Of a stretch of 64,000 bases of DNA, positions 15,712 through 22,521 are shown piece after piece. This DNA is from Catenulispora yoronensis (GTDB lineage Bacteria; Actinomycetota; Actinomycetes; Streptomycetales; Catenulisporaceae): assembly GCF_039531695.1 (NCBI RefSeq), contig NZ_BAAAQN010000050.1, positions 1 to 64,000 of the forward strand, given 5' to 3'. Numbering within the stretch: the first letter of the stretch is position 1; each line of letters starts with the position of its first letter. The position numbers and the translations under genes were made by a program. The notes under the pieces were generated by a model. That model was not told where the DNA came from, made no database searches, and saw only the letters and a list, made by a program, of their open reading frames with translations.

Positions 15712-16412
15712 CAGGAAACGAACACCTACTACGGATGCGAGAGGCGTCCGACGCGGTCGAGGACATCGGCTGGCGCTACCTGCTGGGGGAGCTGCGGACC
15801 ACGGTGGTCGTCGAGTCCCTCGCTCGGGGGACCGAGGCCGCGCTGGCCGCCGTCACCGCCTGCGGCCCCGACGCCGACCGCCACCTGCGCCTCGACCTGC
15901 GGGCCGAGCGGGTCGTCCTGGTGCTCCAGAACACCGAGTCCGCCCAGGTCACCGACGTCGACACGGCGCTCGCCGCCCGCGTCACGCAGGCCCTGGCCGC
16001 GTCCGGCTTCACCACCGACCCCGAGGTCGGCACCCCGTCGGCACGCTCCCTGCAACTTGTGGAGATCGCCGTCGACGCCCTGGACATCCCGGCGGTGCGA
16101 CCCTTCTGGAAAGCGCTGTTCGCCTACATCGACGAGCCCGAACGCGACGGCCCGACCGACGCCCTCGTCGACCCGCTCCGCCAAGGCCCGGCGATCTGGT
16201 TCCAGCAGATGGACGCCCCCCGCCCCCAGCGCAACCGCATCCACTTCGACCTCTGCGTCCCCCACGACGAGGCCCGGCGCCGCATCGCCGCCGGCATCGA
16301 AGCCGGCGGCCGGGTGACCTACGACGCGGAGGCGCCCGCGTTCTGGGTACTCGCCGATCCCGAGGGCAACGAGGTCTGCATCACGACGTGGCAGGGACGG
16401 CAGCCGGACTGA
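15708..16412 (+). CDS. Pterin dehydratase-like / glyoxalase (VOC) fusion protein
   Basis: Two parts are visible in 234 residues. Residues 1-105 resemble a pterin-4a-carbinolamine dehydratase fold ('GWRYLLGELRTTVVVESL', 'DLRAERVVLVLQNTESAQVTDVDTALAARVTQAL'), and residues 115-234 are a glyoxalase/VOC domain ('VEIAVDALDIPAVRPFWKALF', 'NRIHFDLCVPHDEARRRI', 'FWVLADPEGNEVCI'). This combination recurs in actinobacteria but has no firm function. The dehydratase half lacks a clear double-His active site, so catalysis there is doubtful. ATG 15708 overlaps the RNB stop; the open frame before it is out-of-frame sequence of the ribonuclease gene. Confidence 0.8.
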   Translation: MTGNEHLLRMREASDAVEDIGWRYLLGELRTTVVVESLARGTEAALAAVTACGPDADRHLRLDLRAERVVLVLQNTESAQVTDVDTALAARVTQALAASGFTTDPEVGTPSARSLQLVEIAVDALDIPAVRPFWKALFAYIDEPERDGPTDALVDPLRQGPAIWFQQMDAPRPQRNRIHFDLCVPHDEARRRIAAGIEAGGRVTYDAEAPAFWVLADPEGNEVCITTWQGRQPD

Positions 16413-16501
16413 TTCGTCGGGGTCGGGCAGTGGACAAGGTCGGGGGTCGGGGCCGGGTTCGGGGCCGGGTTCTGGGCTGGGCTTGCGGTTGGTTCGCTGG
16501 C

Positions 16502-16894
16502 TCAGCTCGCTGCGGCCGCCTGCTGCTCCCGCTCAGCCTCGCTGCGCTCCACGCAGAACGCGTTCCCCTCGGGGTCCTCGCACCACACCCAGCCCGCGCC
16601 GTCGGCCTTGCGGTGGTCCTCGACGACCTTCGCCCCGAGGGCGAGCACGCGCGCCAGTTCCTCGTCCCGCGTGGTCTGCGGCATCAGGTCGAAGTGCATG
16701 CGGCTCTTTGCCGACTTGCGCTCCGGGACCTCGATCAGCAGCAGGTTCGGCAGGCCCTCGGGGCCCTCCAGGAGTACCTCGCCGTCGCCGGGGGCGCATT
16801 CGGGATCCATCGGCCAGCCGAGCACCGCCTCCCAGAACTTGCCGAGAGTGTAAGGGTCGTTCGCGTCCAAGGTGATGTTGCGTATCACGGTCAT
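16502..16894 (-). CDS. Single-domain VOC (glyoxalase-like) protein
   Basis: The protein (130 residues) begins MTVIRNITLDANDPYTLGKF and shows the usual VOC pattern of paired beta-alpha-beta-beta-beta units: 'FWEAVLGWPMDP', 'RMHFDLMPQ', 'VLALGAKVVEDHR' and 'WVWCEDPEGNAFCVE'. His and Glu residues suitable for a metal site are present (His in RMHFDL, Glu near the C-terminus). Actinobacterial relatives are mostly uncharacterised; some confer resistance or open aromatic rings. ATG 16894 is preferred because upstream sequence in the frame is not VOC-like and runs toward rnpB. It converges with the fusion gene. Confidence 0.78.
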   Translation of the reverse strand: MTVIRNITLDANDPYTLGKFWEAVLGWPMDPECAPGDGEVLLEGPEGLPNLLLIEVPERKSAKSRMHFDLMPQTTRDEELARVLALGAKVVEDHRKADGAGWVWCEDPEGNAFCVERSEAEREQQAAAAS

Positions 16895-16984
16895 GGGCGC
16901 CACTTTTGCGGCACCGGCGCCTCGGGCGCAAATCAGTTGAGTCGCGGTCCGGTGCCGCCGGCCACCGCCGTATACTGGACCGGC

Positions 16985-17386
16985 GGCGAGTCGGTGAGGC
17001 GATCGCGGCGGCGGGATTCCCGGCGTCGAGGAAAGTCCGGACTCCATAGGACAGGGTGGTTGGCAACACCAACCCGGGGTGACCCGCGGGACAGTGCCAC
17101 AGAGAACAGACCGCCCGTCCGCCCGGCGTCAGTCGGGCAGGCAGGTAAGGGTGAAACGGTGAGGTAAGAGCTCACCAGCGCCCGGGGTGACCCGGGCGGC
17201 TTGGTAAACCCCACCCGGAGCAAGGTCAAGAGGAACGCGGGAAACCGCGCTCTGCGCAGGTGTCTGAGGACGGTCCGTCCGAGCCTGCGGGTAGACCGCA
17301 CGAGACGCGCGGCGACGCGCGTCCTAGATGGATGGTCGCCACTGCGCTTCGGCGCAGGACAGAATCCGGCTTATGGCCGACTCGCC
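16985..17386 (+). rRNA. rnpB: RNase P RNA (listed here as RNA gene; it is an ncRNA, type A)
   Basis: The catalytic RNA of RNase P, which trims tRNA 5' ends. The conserved core is unmistakable: GAGGAAAGTCCGGACTCC near 17028, GGGTGACCCGCGGGACAGTGCCACAGA near 17077 (quoted in pieces: GGGACAGTGCCACAGA), 'GGTAAGGGTGAAACGGTG', 'AGAGGAACGCGGGAAACCGC', TAGATGGATGG near 17325 and 'GACAGAATCCGGCTTATGGCC' at the end in shortened form GACAGAATCCGGCTTA. The termini GGCGAG (16985-16990) and CTCGCC (17381-17386) pair as helix P1. Length about 402 bases is normal for actinobacteria. The type field should be read as ncRNA. Confidence 0.5.
16985..17386 (+). ncRNA. rnpB: RNase P RNA, bacterial type A
   Basis: The catalytic RNA subunit of RNase P, which removes 5' leaders from precursor tRNAs. 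Conserved blocks are visible in order: GAGGAAAGTCCGGACTCC near 17028, GGGACAGTGCCACAGA near 17088, GGTAAGGGTGAAACGGTG near 17144, AGAGGAACGCGGGAAACC near 17229, TAGATGGATGG near 17325 and ACAGAATCCGGCTTA near 17360. The ends GGCGAG and CTCGCC pair to form helix P1 and define the boundaries. The size and the blocks match actinobacterial type A RNAs. No protein gene should be called inside it. Confidence 0.96.
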
Positions 17387-17672
17387 GCATAACCTGTGTA
17401 AACGGCCAGATCCTGGCTCGGCGGCTTTGAAGCAGCCGCGGGAGGCGGATGCTGGCTGGCGGGGTGTGACTCCCGGCTTTCGTTGCCAGTTCCCAGCGCC
17501 AGTTCGCGGCAAGCTTCCCCGGCGCGTTCCCAAATACGCCGAGGCAGCGCATCGTGGAGATGTGCATAAGCTTCGCACGGTACTGCGGTTGTCTGTTGGC
17601 TTGCCCATCTTTTGGCTGGCGTACACGCTGTCGAGTTCCGGCTTTTTCGGCGCCCAGCGAGGGACGCCCACC

Positions 17673-17879
17673 ATGCGCACCCGCATACTGCTCGGCATGT
17701 TGGCGTTGGCCGTTCCAGCGTCGTTCGTGGCAGCTTGGCTGGCTTTCTGCGCCTCAGGGCTGAGGTCGTCTGGCGTGGCGGGTGTGCTGTGCAGTGTGGT
17801 GGGCAGCGGGATCGTTGCGTATCTGACCTCGGTTGGCGGCCGGTTGCTTGTCTTCACACAGGACCCGAGAAGCAGGTAG
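17673..17879 (+). CDS. Small two-helix membrane protein
   Basis: Not recognised. The 68-residue product has two hydrophobic segments (about residues 4-27, 'ILLGMLALAVPASFVAAWLAF', and 33-58, 'GVAGVLCSVVGSGIVAYLTS') and a short charged tail. ATG 17673 has a GAGGG nine bases upstream. The frame is open further upstream and includes another hydrophobic stretch, but the alternative GTG 17562 has its GGAG only two bases away. A strong hairpin follows the stop, which supports a real transcript. The region 17387-17672, after rnpB, holds no other gene that I can support. Confidence 0.45.
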   Translation: MRTRILLGMLALAVPASFVAAWLAFCASGLRSSGVAGVLCSVVGSGIVAYLTSVGGRLLVFTQDPRSR

Positions 17880-17914
17880 GCGCCGGCCGGAGCGGCTCGG
17901 GCCGCTGAACGTGG

Positions 17915-17948
17915 CCTTGGCCCGGCCTGTGCGACGGCCGGGCCAAGG
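17915..17948 (+). terminator. Intrinsic-type hairpin after the small membrane protein
   Basis: CCTTGGCCCGGCC (17915-17927) pairs perfectly with GGCCGGGCCAAGG (17936-17948) across an 8-base loop, followed by TTGTTC. It sits 36 bases after the membrane-protein stop and before the convergent secreted-protein gene. Confidence 0.7.
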
Positions 17949-18050
17949 TTGTTCACGGGGTGGTTCGTTCTCTGTCGATCAGCCGGCCGGCCGGTCGGCT
18001 AGGCGGCCTGCGGGCTTGTGCTGTGCTGTGCTGTGCCGTGGTGCGCGGGG

Positions 18051-18542
18051 TCAGCCGGCGCCCTGGCCGCAGGCCGCCGGCGGCGGGCCGGGGACGGTCA
18101 GGGTGGCGTTGGTGATGGTCTCGCCGCTGCCCTGGTTGGTCGCGGTCGCGGTCATGACCTGGTCGGTCCCGCCCTGGTCGGGCGTGTTGCTCATGGCGGT
18201 GATGCCGGCCGTGGTGGACGTCAGCACCTTGTCGAAGAACACCAGGCCGTTGTCGGCCAGCTGGACGTGCCACACCTGGCCGGCGGCCTGGGTGTTGATC
18301 TGGAACTCCTCGCCGACCACGACGCCGGGCTTGGCGCCGTCGTCGTCGTACTTGGACTTCAGGGTCCAGCCGGTGCCGTGCGAGCCGGAGCCCGAGGCGT
18401 TGTGGGTCGGGCCGCAGGGACGGCCGCCGCCGCCGCCACCGCCGCCTCCGCCGCTGGCGTAGGCGCTCGGGCCGGCGAGTATGGCGGCAGCGATGGTGGC
18501 CGTACCCACGACTGCTCCGATTCCCAGTTTGCGAACACGCAT
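18051..18542 (-). CDS. Secreted protein with Gly-rich N-terminus, unknown function
   Basis: The 163-residue protein has a signal peptide (MRVRKLGIGAVVGTATIAAA, cleavage probably after AYA-S near residue 30), then ten consecutive Gly, then a compact beta-rich domain with one Cys near each end of the mature chain ('GRPCGPT' and 'AACGQGAG'). No family is recognised. The frame runs back to 18596, but ATG 18542 has AGAGGAG 8-14 bases upstream and places the signal at the N-terminus. Such small secreted proteins are common in mycelial actinomycetes. It lies between the terminator at 17915 and the small gene at 18706. Confidence 0.68.
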   Translation of the reverse strand: MRVRKLGIGAVVGTATIAAAILAGPSAYASGGGGGGGGGGRPCGPTHNASGSGSHGTGWTLKSKYDDDGAKPGVVVGEEFQINTQAAGQVWHVQLADNGLVFFDKVLTSTTAGITAMSNTPDQGGTDQVMTATATNQGSGETITNATLTVPGPPPAACGQGAG

Positions 18543-18705
18543 CTGAATCTCCTCTTTGAGCGACAGAAAAGCTCTGTCGCAGAGAGATACGCGCACGGGT
18601 TACGGAGCCGTACGGGCTGTACGGGGTTGTTCGGACTTCTGGAAGTCACACCGGCTCGGCCGTGACCATGAATGTGGAAGATCTGATACGGACGGGGATC
18701 CAGTG

Positions 18706-18978
18706 ATGAACAAGACCGTGAAAGCTCCGCCGGCGACGACGGATGTGATGACCGGCGGCGGAGCCGTCGCGGCGACGATGCGGACCCGGGTGGCCGAGGC
18801 CGTGAAGTGGCTCGCCGACGACGTCGTGTTCAACTACCCGACGGCGGCCGAGGGTCCGTCGGAGTACCTCTGGGCCGACGACGCCGCCGTCACCAGGATC
18901 GCGATCAACGCCTACAGCTATCGCGTCCCGTATGCGAAGTCTGTCTCGACCCGGCCGTGGGCCGAGCCGCCCGTCTGA
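18706..18978 (+). CDS. Small hypothetical protein
   Basis: Not recognised. The 90-residue product begins MNKTVKAPPATTDVMTGGG and contains 'VAEAVKWLADDVVFNYPTAAEGPSEYLWADDAAVTRIAINAYSYR' style amphipathic sequence (shortened here: VKWLADDVVFNYPT). There is no signal peptide or membrane segment. ATG 18706 is chosen over upstream starts because those would overlap the divergent secreted-protein promoter. It is followed by a long-armed inverted repeat and converges with the response-regulator gene. Coding potential is plausible from third-position GC but not proven. Confidence 0.45.
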   Translation: MNKTVKAPPATTDVMTGGGAVAATMRTRVAEAVKWLADDVVFNYPTAAEGPSEYLWADDAAVTRIAINAYSYRVPYAKSVSTRPWAEPPV

Positions 18979-18992
18979 TCCGCCCCCAAGAC

Positions 18993-19053
18993 CTTCCCGT
19001 GGCGTGCGGTGGGCCACCCCCCTGGTCCATCGACGTGAACACGCCACGGGAAG
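18993..19053. terminator. 14-base inverted repeat between convergent genes
   Basis: CTTCCCGTGGCGTG (18993-19006) is repeated in perfect inverse form as CACGCCACGGGAAG (19040-19053), with a 33-base loop. It lies between the small plus-strand gene and the end of the minus-strand response regulator, a suitable place for a bidirectional terminator. The large loop makes this less certain than a compact hairpin. Confidence 0.5.
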
Positions 19054-19073
19054 CCCCTTCCCGGCCCGGCCGG

Positions 19074-19904
19074 TCACGCCTCGGCCCCCGGCACCACCAG
19101 GCCTGATTCGTAGGCGGCCACCACGGCCTGGGTGCGATCGCGCAGGCCCAGCTTGGTCAGGATCCTGCTGACGTGCGTCTTGACGGTCTCGTCGGTGACC
19201 ACCAGCGTGGCCGCGATCTCCGGGTTCGACAGGCCGCGGGCGACCAGGAGCAGGACCTCGGTCTCGCGCGGGGTGAGCGTGGCCAGCCGGGGGTTCGGTG
19301 CCGGGCGCGGGCCGCCGGGCCCGGTGGTGGCGTGGGAGCCGGGGCCGGGGCCGGCTCCGGCGCCGCCGCCGGGCCCGGCCGCCCCGCGCGGCGTTCCCGG
19401 TGTTCCCGGCGTTCCCGATCCCGGCCGCAGCCGGGTGAACTCGCTGATCAGCCGCCGGGTGACGCCCGGGGCCAGCAGCGCCTCGCCGGCCGCCACCACC
19501 CGCACCGCCTCGAACAGGCGCTCGGCGGTGGCGTCCTTGAGCAGGAACCCGCTGGCCCCCGCCGACAGCGCGTCGTAGACATACTGGTCCAGGTCGAACG
19601 TGGTGAGGATGAGGATCCGGGGCCCGCCGCCGGGACGCGGCGCCGCCTCGGCGACCACCCGGCGGGTGGCCTCGATCCCGTCGGTGACCGGCATCCGGAC
19701 GTCCATCAGCACCACGTCCGGCGCCACCTCCCGGCACAGCCGCACCGTCTCCTCGCCGTCCGCCGCCGTGCCCACGACGACGAAGTCCGGCTGCGTGGCC
19801 AGCAGCGCGGCGAAACCGGTGCGCACCACGAGGTGGTCGTCGGCGATCACCACCCGGATCGGCGCCGCCGCCCCGGCCTCCGGAGCCGCGGATTCGGTGC
19901 TCAT
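19074..19904 (-). CDS. NarL/FixJ-type response regulator
   Basis: The 276-residue protein has an N-terminal receiver domain with acidic pocket 'VVIADDH' and phospho-acceptor Asp68 in 'VVLMDVRMP', conserved Thr in 'LILTTF' and Lys in 'FLLKDA', then a LuxR-type HTH: 'LTPRETEVLLLVARGLSNPEIAATLVV' and 'TVKTHVSRILTKLGL' near 210-262. A Gly/Pro/Thr-rich linker (about 160-205) joins them. It pairs with the overlapping histidine kinase (ATGA overlap at 19901-19904). By position it probably controls the divergent ABC transporter operon, a common actinobacterial arrangement. Confidence 0.93.
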   Translation of the reverse strand: MSTESAAPEAGAAAPIRVVIADDHLVVRTGFAALLATQPDFVVVGTAADGEETVRLCREVAPDVVLMDVRMPVTDGIEATRRVVAEAAPRPGGGPRILILTTFDLDQYVYDALSAGASGFLLKDATAERLFEAVRVVAAGEALLAPGVTRRLISEFTRLRPGSGTPGTPGTPRGAAGPGGGAGAGPGPGSHATTGPGGPRPAPNPRLATLTPRETEVLLLVARGLSNPEIAATLVVTDETVKTHVSRILTKLGLRDRTQAVVAAYESGLVVPGAEA

Positions 19905-21475
19905 GCCGGACTCCGCTCCGCGAACGGCGTCTCCGGATCGACCGGGAGCCAGGCCTGGACCAGGAATCCGCCGGTGGAGCACGGCCCGGCCTGGAGCCGC
20001 CCGCCGACCGAGGCGGCCCGCTCCCGCATCCCGGACACCCCGTGCCCGCTCGCCGCGGCCTCGGACCCGGCGTCCCGGACGTCGAACCCGGTGCCGGAGT
20101 CGATGATCCGCAGCCGCAGCGACTCCGCCGAGAACCGCAGCTCCACGTCGACCGGCGCGCCCCGGGCATGCCGCCGGGCGTTGGTCAGCGCCTCCTGCGC
20201 GATCCGGTACGCCGCCAGCTCCACCCCCGGGTCCAGCGCCGTCGGGGTGCCGGAGACGATCAGCCGGGTCGCGGTCCCGGCGGTGCGGCGCGCGTCGTCC
20301 ACCAAGGTCAGCAGCTGCTGGAGCCCGGGCTGCGGACGCCGCTCGGCGCCCTGGTCGGCCGGACCCACGTCCTCCTTCAGCACACCGAGCAGACGCCGCA
20401 TCTCGGTCAGCCCGGCGCGCGCGGTGTCGCCGATGGCCAGCAGCCGCTCGGCGCCCAGCGGCGGCAGCCCCGGGGTGGCCAGCCGCGCGGTCTCGGCCTG
20501 CACCGCGATCATCGAGATGTGGTGCGCCACCACGTCGTGCAGCTCTCGGGCGATCCGGGCCCGCTCGCCGCGCGCCGTGTGCTCGACCAGCGAGCGCGCC
20601 ACCGCCTCGCGGGCCGCGTGGTGGACCCGGGCCTGCGTGCGGGCCCGGGCCGCGGCCCCGCCGAACAACGCCGCCGGGACCAGCGCGCCCAGAGCGATGG
20701 CGAGGAATCCGGAATAGGAGCCCCGGGTCGAGGTCAGGGCGATGATCGGGAACGGGATCATCGGCCCGATCAGGGCGAGCCGGGAGAGCCGGGCGAGCCG
20801 GCCGGCCCCGGCCGGGTCGGCGGCCCAGCCCAGCCGGTACAGCGCCGTCAGCAGGGCCAGCACCCCGGCCCCGGTCACCCAGTCGCTCGTGGTCAGGGAC
20901 AGCACGGCGGCCGTGCCCGTCGCGGCCGCGGCGCCCCACGGGCCGAGGAAGCCCGGCGGCACGGTCGAGCACAGCGCCAGGAACAGGGCGATGGCCACCG
21001 TGCCGGAGGTGCTGGCGCCATTGCTGACCTGCACCGCTGTCCGGATCAGCGCCTCGACCGCGGACGCGGCGGTGAGCACGGCCACCGGCCAGGCCGGGAG
21101 GTGCGGGGCCGAGGCGAACCGGTCCAGGCGTTCGGACCACAGGTGTTCGCGCGACGCGTCGGTGGAGGTCCGGTCCGTGGGGGGATCGTCCATGGGCTGA
21201 TGGTCCGTGGGCTGATGGTCCATGGGGGGCCGATCCGCGAGCGGGCCTTGGGTGCGCGGCGGTTCGGAGCCGACGGACGCGGTCGAAGCGGTGCCGGGTT
21301 CGCCGAGGGCCCGGTCGGCGGCGCTGCTCTGGTTGGCGCTGCTCTGGTCGGCGCTGCTGCGGGCGGCGCCGCTCCGGTCGGTACCGGTCGGCGTCGCGGA
21401 TCGGTACCGGCTGGCGCCGCGGTCCTGGAGCACTCCTTCATTCTGGTCGGCGCCGCGTCCTGGCACCTCCCCCAT
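19901..21475 (-). CDS. Membrane sensor histidine kinase (HisKA_3 type)
   Basis: The kinase has about five or six transmembrane helices between residues 128 and 285, then the NarL-partner dimerisation motif with phospho-His313 ('ARIARELHDVVAHH') and an ATPase domain with 'EALTNARRHA' (N box) and 'GTGFDV' / 'GHGVSGMRER' (G boxes). No extracellular sensor domain is visible, so it may sense through the membrane, as antibiotic-responsive kinases do. The first 120 residues are hydrophilic, low-complexity and encoded by tandem repeats (DHQPTDHQPM; ADQSSANQSS), so the natural start may be one of the in-frame codons after 21475. It is coupled to the regulator. Confidence 0.9.
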   Translation of the reverse strand: MGEVPGRGADQNEGVLQDRGASRYRSATPTGTDRSGAARSSADQSSANQSSAADRALGEPGTASTASVGSEPPRTQGPLADRPPMDHQPTDHQPMDDPPTDRTSTDASREHLWSERLDRFASAPHLPAWPVAVLTAASAVEALIRTAVQVSNGASTSGTVAIALFLALCSTVPPGFLGPWGAAAATGTAAVLSLTTSDWVTGAGVLALLTALYRLGWAADPAGAGRLARLSRLALIGPMIPFPIIALTSTRGSYSGFLAIALGALVPAALFGGAAARARTQARVHHAAREAVARSLVEHTARGERARIARELHDVVAHHISMIAVQAETARLATPGLPPLGAERLLAIGDTARAGLTEMRRLLGVLKEDVGPADQGAERRPQPGLQQLLTLVDDARRTAGTATRLIVSGTPTALDPGVELAAYRIAQEALTNARRHARGAPVDVELRFSAESLRLRIIDSGTGFDVRDAGSEAAASGHGVSGMRERAASVGGRLQAGPCSTGGFLVQAWLPVDPETPFAERSPA

Positions 21476-21567
21476 ATTGGGGATCGGTCTCCCCCGAGCG
21501 GGGGACGTGCGAGATTGCTCCCTGGCGGGACGATACGAGTGCCCACCCGAACCTAGCCTTCAGGACC

Positions 21568-22521
21568 ATGACCTCCATGACCGCACCACCCCCGCCGACC
21601 GCGATCGCGGTCCAGGGGCTGCGCAAACGCTACGGCGCCACCGCGGCCCTCGACGGCATGACCTTCGACGTCGCCGCCGGCACGGTGACCGGGTTCGTCG
21701 GCCCGAACGGCGCCGGCAAGTCCACGACCATGCGCGTCATCCTCGGCCTGGACACCCCGGACGAGGGCCGGGCGCTGATCGGCGGCGTGCCCTACGCCCG
21801 GCTGCGCCGTCCGCTCGGCCACGTCGGCGCGCTGCTGGACGCCGCCGCGCTCCAGCCCGGCCGCAGCGCCCGCAACCACTTGCTGTGGCTGGCGCACTCC
21901 CAGGGGCTGGGCGCCAAGCGGGTGGACGAGGTGGTCGAGCAGTCCGGGCTGGGCGCGGTGATCGGCCGCAAGGCCGGCGGCTACTCGCTCGGCATGCGGC
22001 AGCGGCTCGGCATCGCCGCGGCGATGCTCGGCGACCCGCCGGCGCTGCTGCTCGACGAGCCGTTCAACGGCCTGGACCCGGAGGGCATCGTCTGGATCCG
22101 CGGCTACCTGCGGACGCTGGCCGCCGAGGGCCGCGCGGTGCTGGTCTCCAGCCATCTGATGGGCGAGCTGGAGGGCTGCGCCGACCACCTGGTGGTGGTC
22201 GGCCGCGGCACGGTGATCGCCGACACCCCGGTGGCCGAGCTGATCGCCCGCTCCTCCGGCGGCCGGGTGGTGCTGCGCACCACGGCCCGGGCCGAGGCCG
22301 CCACCGCGCTGGCCGGCCTGGGCGGCACCGTCGGGGTCACCGGCCCCGACACCCTCACCGTCGACGGGCTCGGCACCGAGGAGGTGGTCCGCGCGCTGAA
22401 CACCGGCGGCGTGCCGTTCTCCGAGATCTCGGCGCACCGCGCCTCCCTGGAGGAGGCCTACATGGACCTGACCCGCGACGCGGTCGAGTTCCGCGCCGCC
22501 CCGGCCCCGGAGGCGGTGTGA
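21568..22521 (+). CDS. ABC transporter ATP-binding protein (drug-exporter type)
   Basis: The 317-residue protein has a complete ATPase domain: Walker A 'GPNGAGKST' near residue 48, ABC signature 'YSLGMRQRLGIAAAML' near 144, Walker B 'ALLLDEPFNGLDPEG' and the switch His in 'VLVSSHLMGELE'. The C-terminal tail with 'FSEISAHRASLEEAYMDLT' is typical of exporters of the DrrA/bacitracin type. A second in-frame ATG at 21577 is equally usable. It is divergent from the two-component system and its stop overlaps the start of the first permease, so the three transporter genes form one operon. Confidence 0.93.
   Translation: MTSMTAPPPPTAIAVQGLRKRYGATAALDGMTFDVAAGTVTGFVGPNGAGKSTTMRVILGLDTPDEGRALIGGVPYARLRRPLGHVGALLDAAALQPGRSARNHLLWLAHSQGLGAKRVDEVVEQSGLGAVIGRKAGGYSLGMRQRLGIAAAMLGDPPALLLDEPFNGLDPEGIVWIRGYLRTLAAEGRAVLVSSHLMGELEGCADHLVVVGRGTVIADTPVAELIARSSGGRVVLRTTARAEAATALAGLGGTVGVTGPDTLTVDGLGTEEVVRALNTGGVPFSEISAHRASLEEAYMDLTRDAVEFRAAPAPEAV

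Noticed and set aside
16985..17386. Protein frames across rnpB, and the duplicate rnpB entry typed as rRNA
   Set aside because: The RNase P RNA core fully explains the sequence. The entry typed rRNA is a mislabel; the ncRNA entry is the one to use.
21290..21380. Repeats in the kinase 5' region as a separate element
   Set aside because: They stay in frame with the kinase and have no boundaries of a mobile or CRISPR element.
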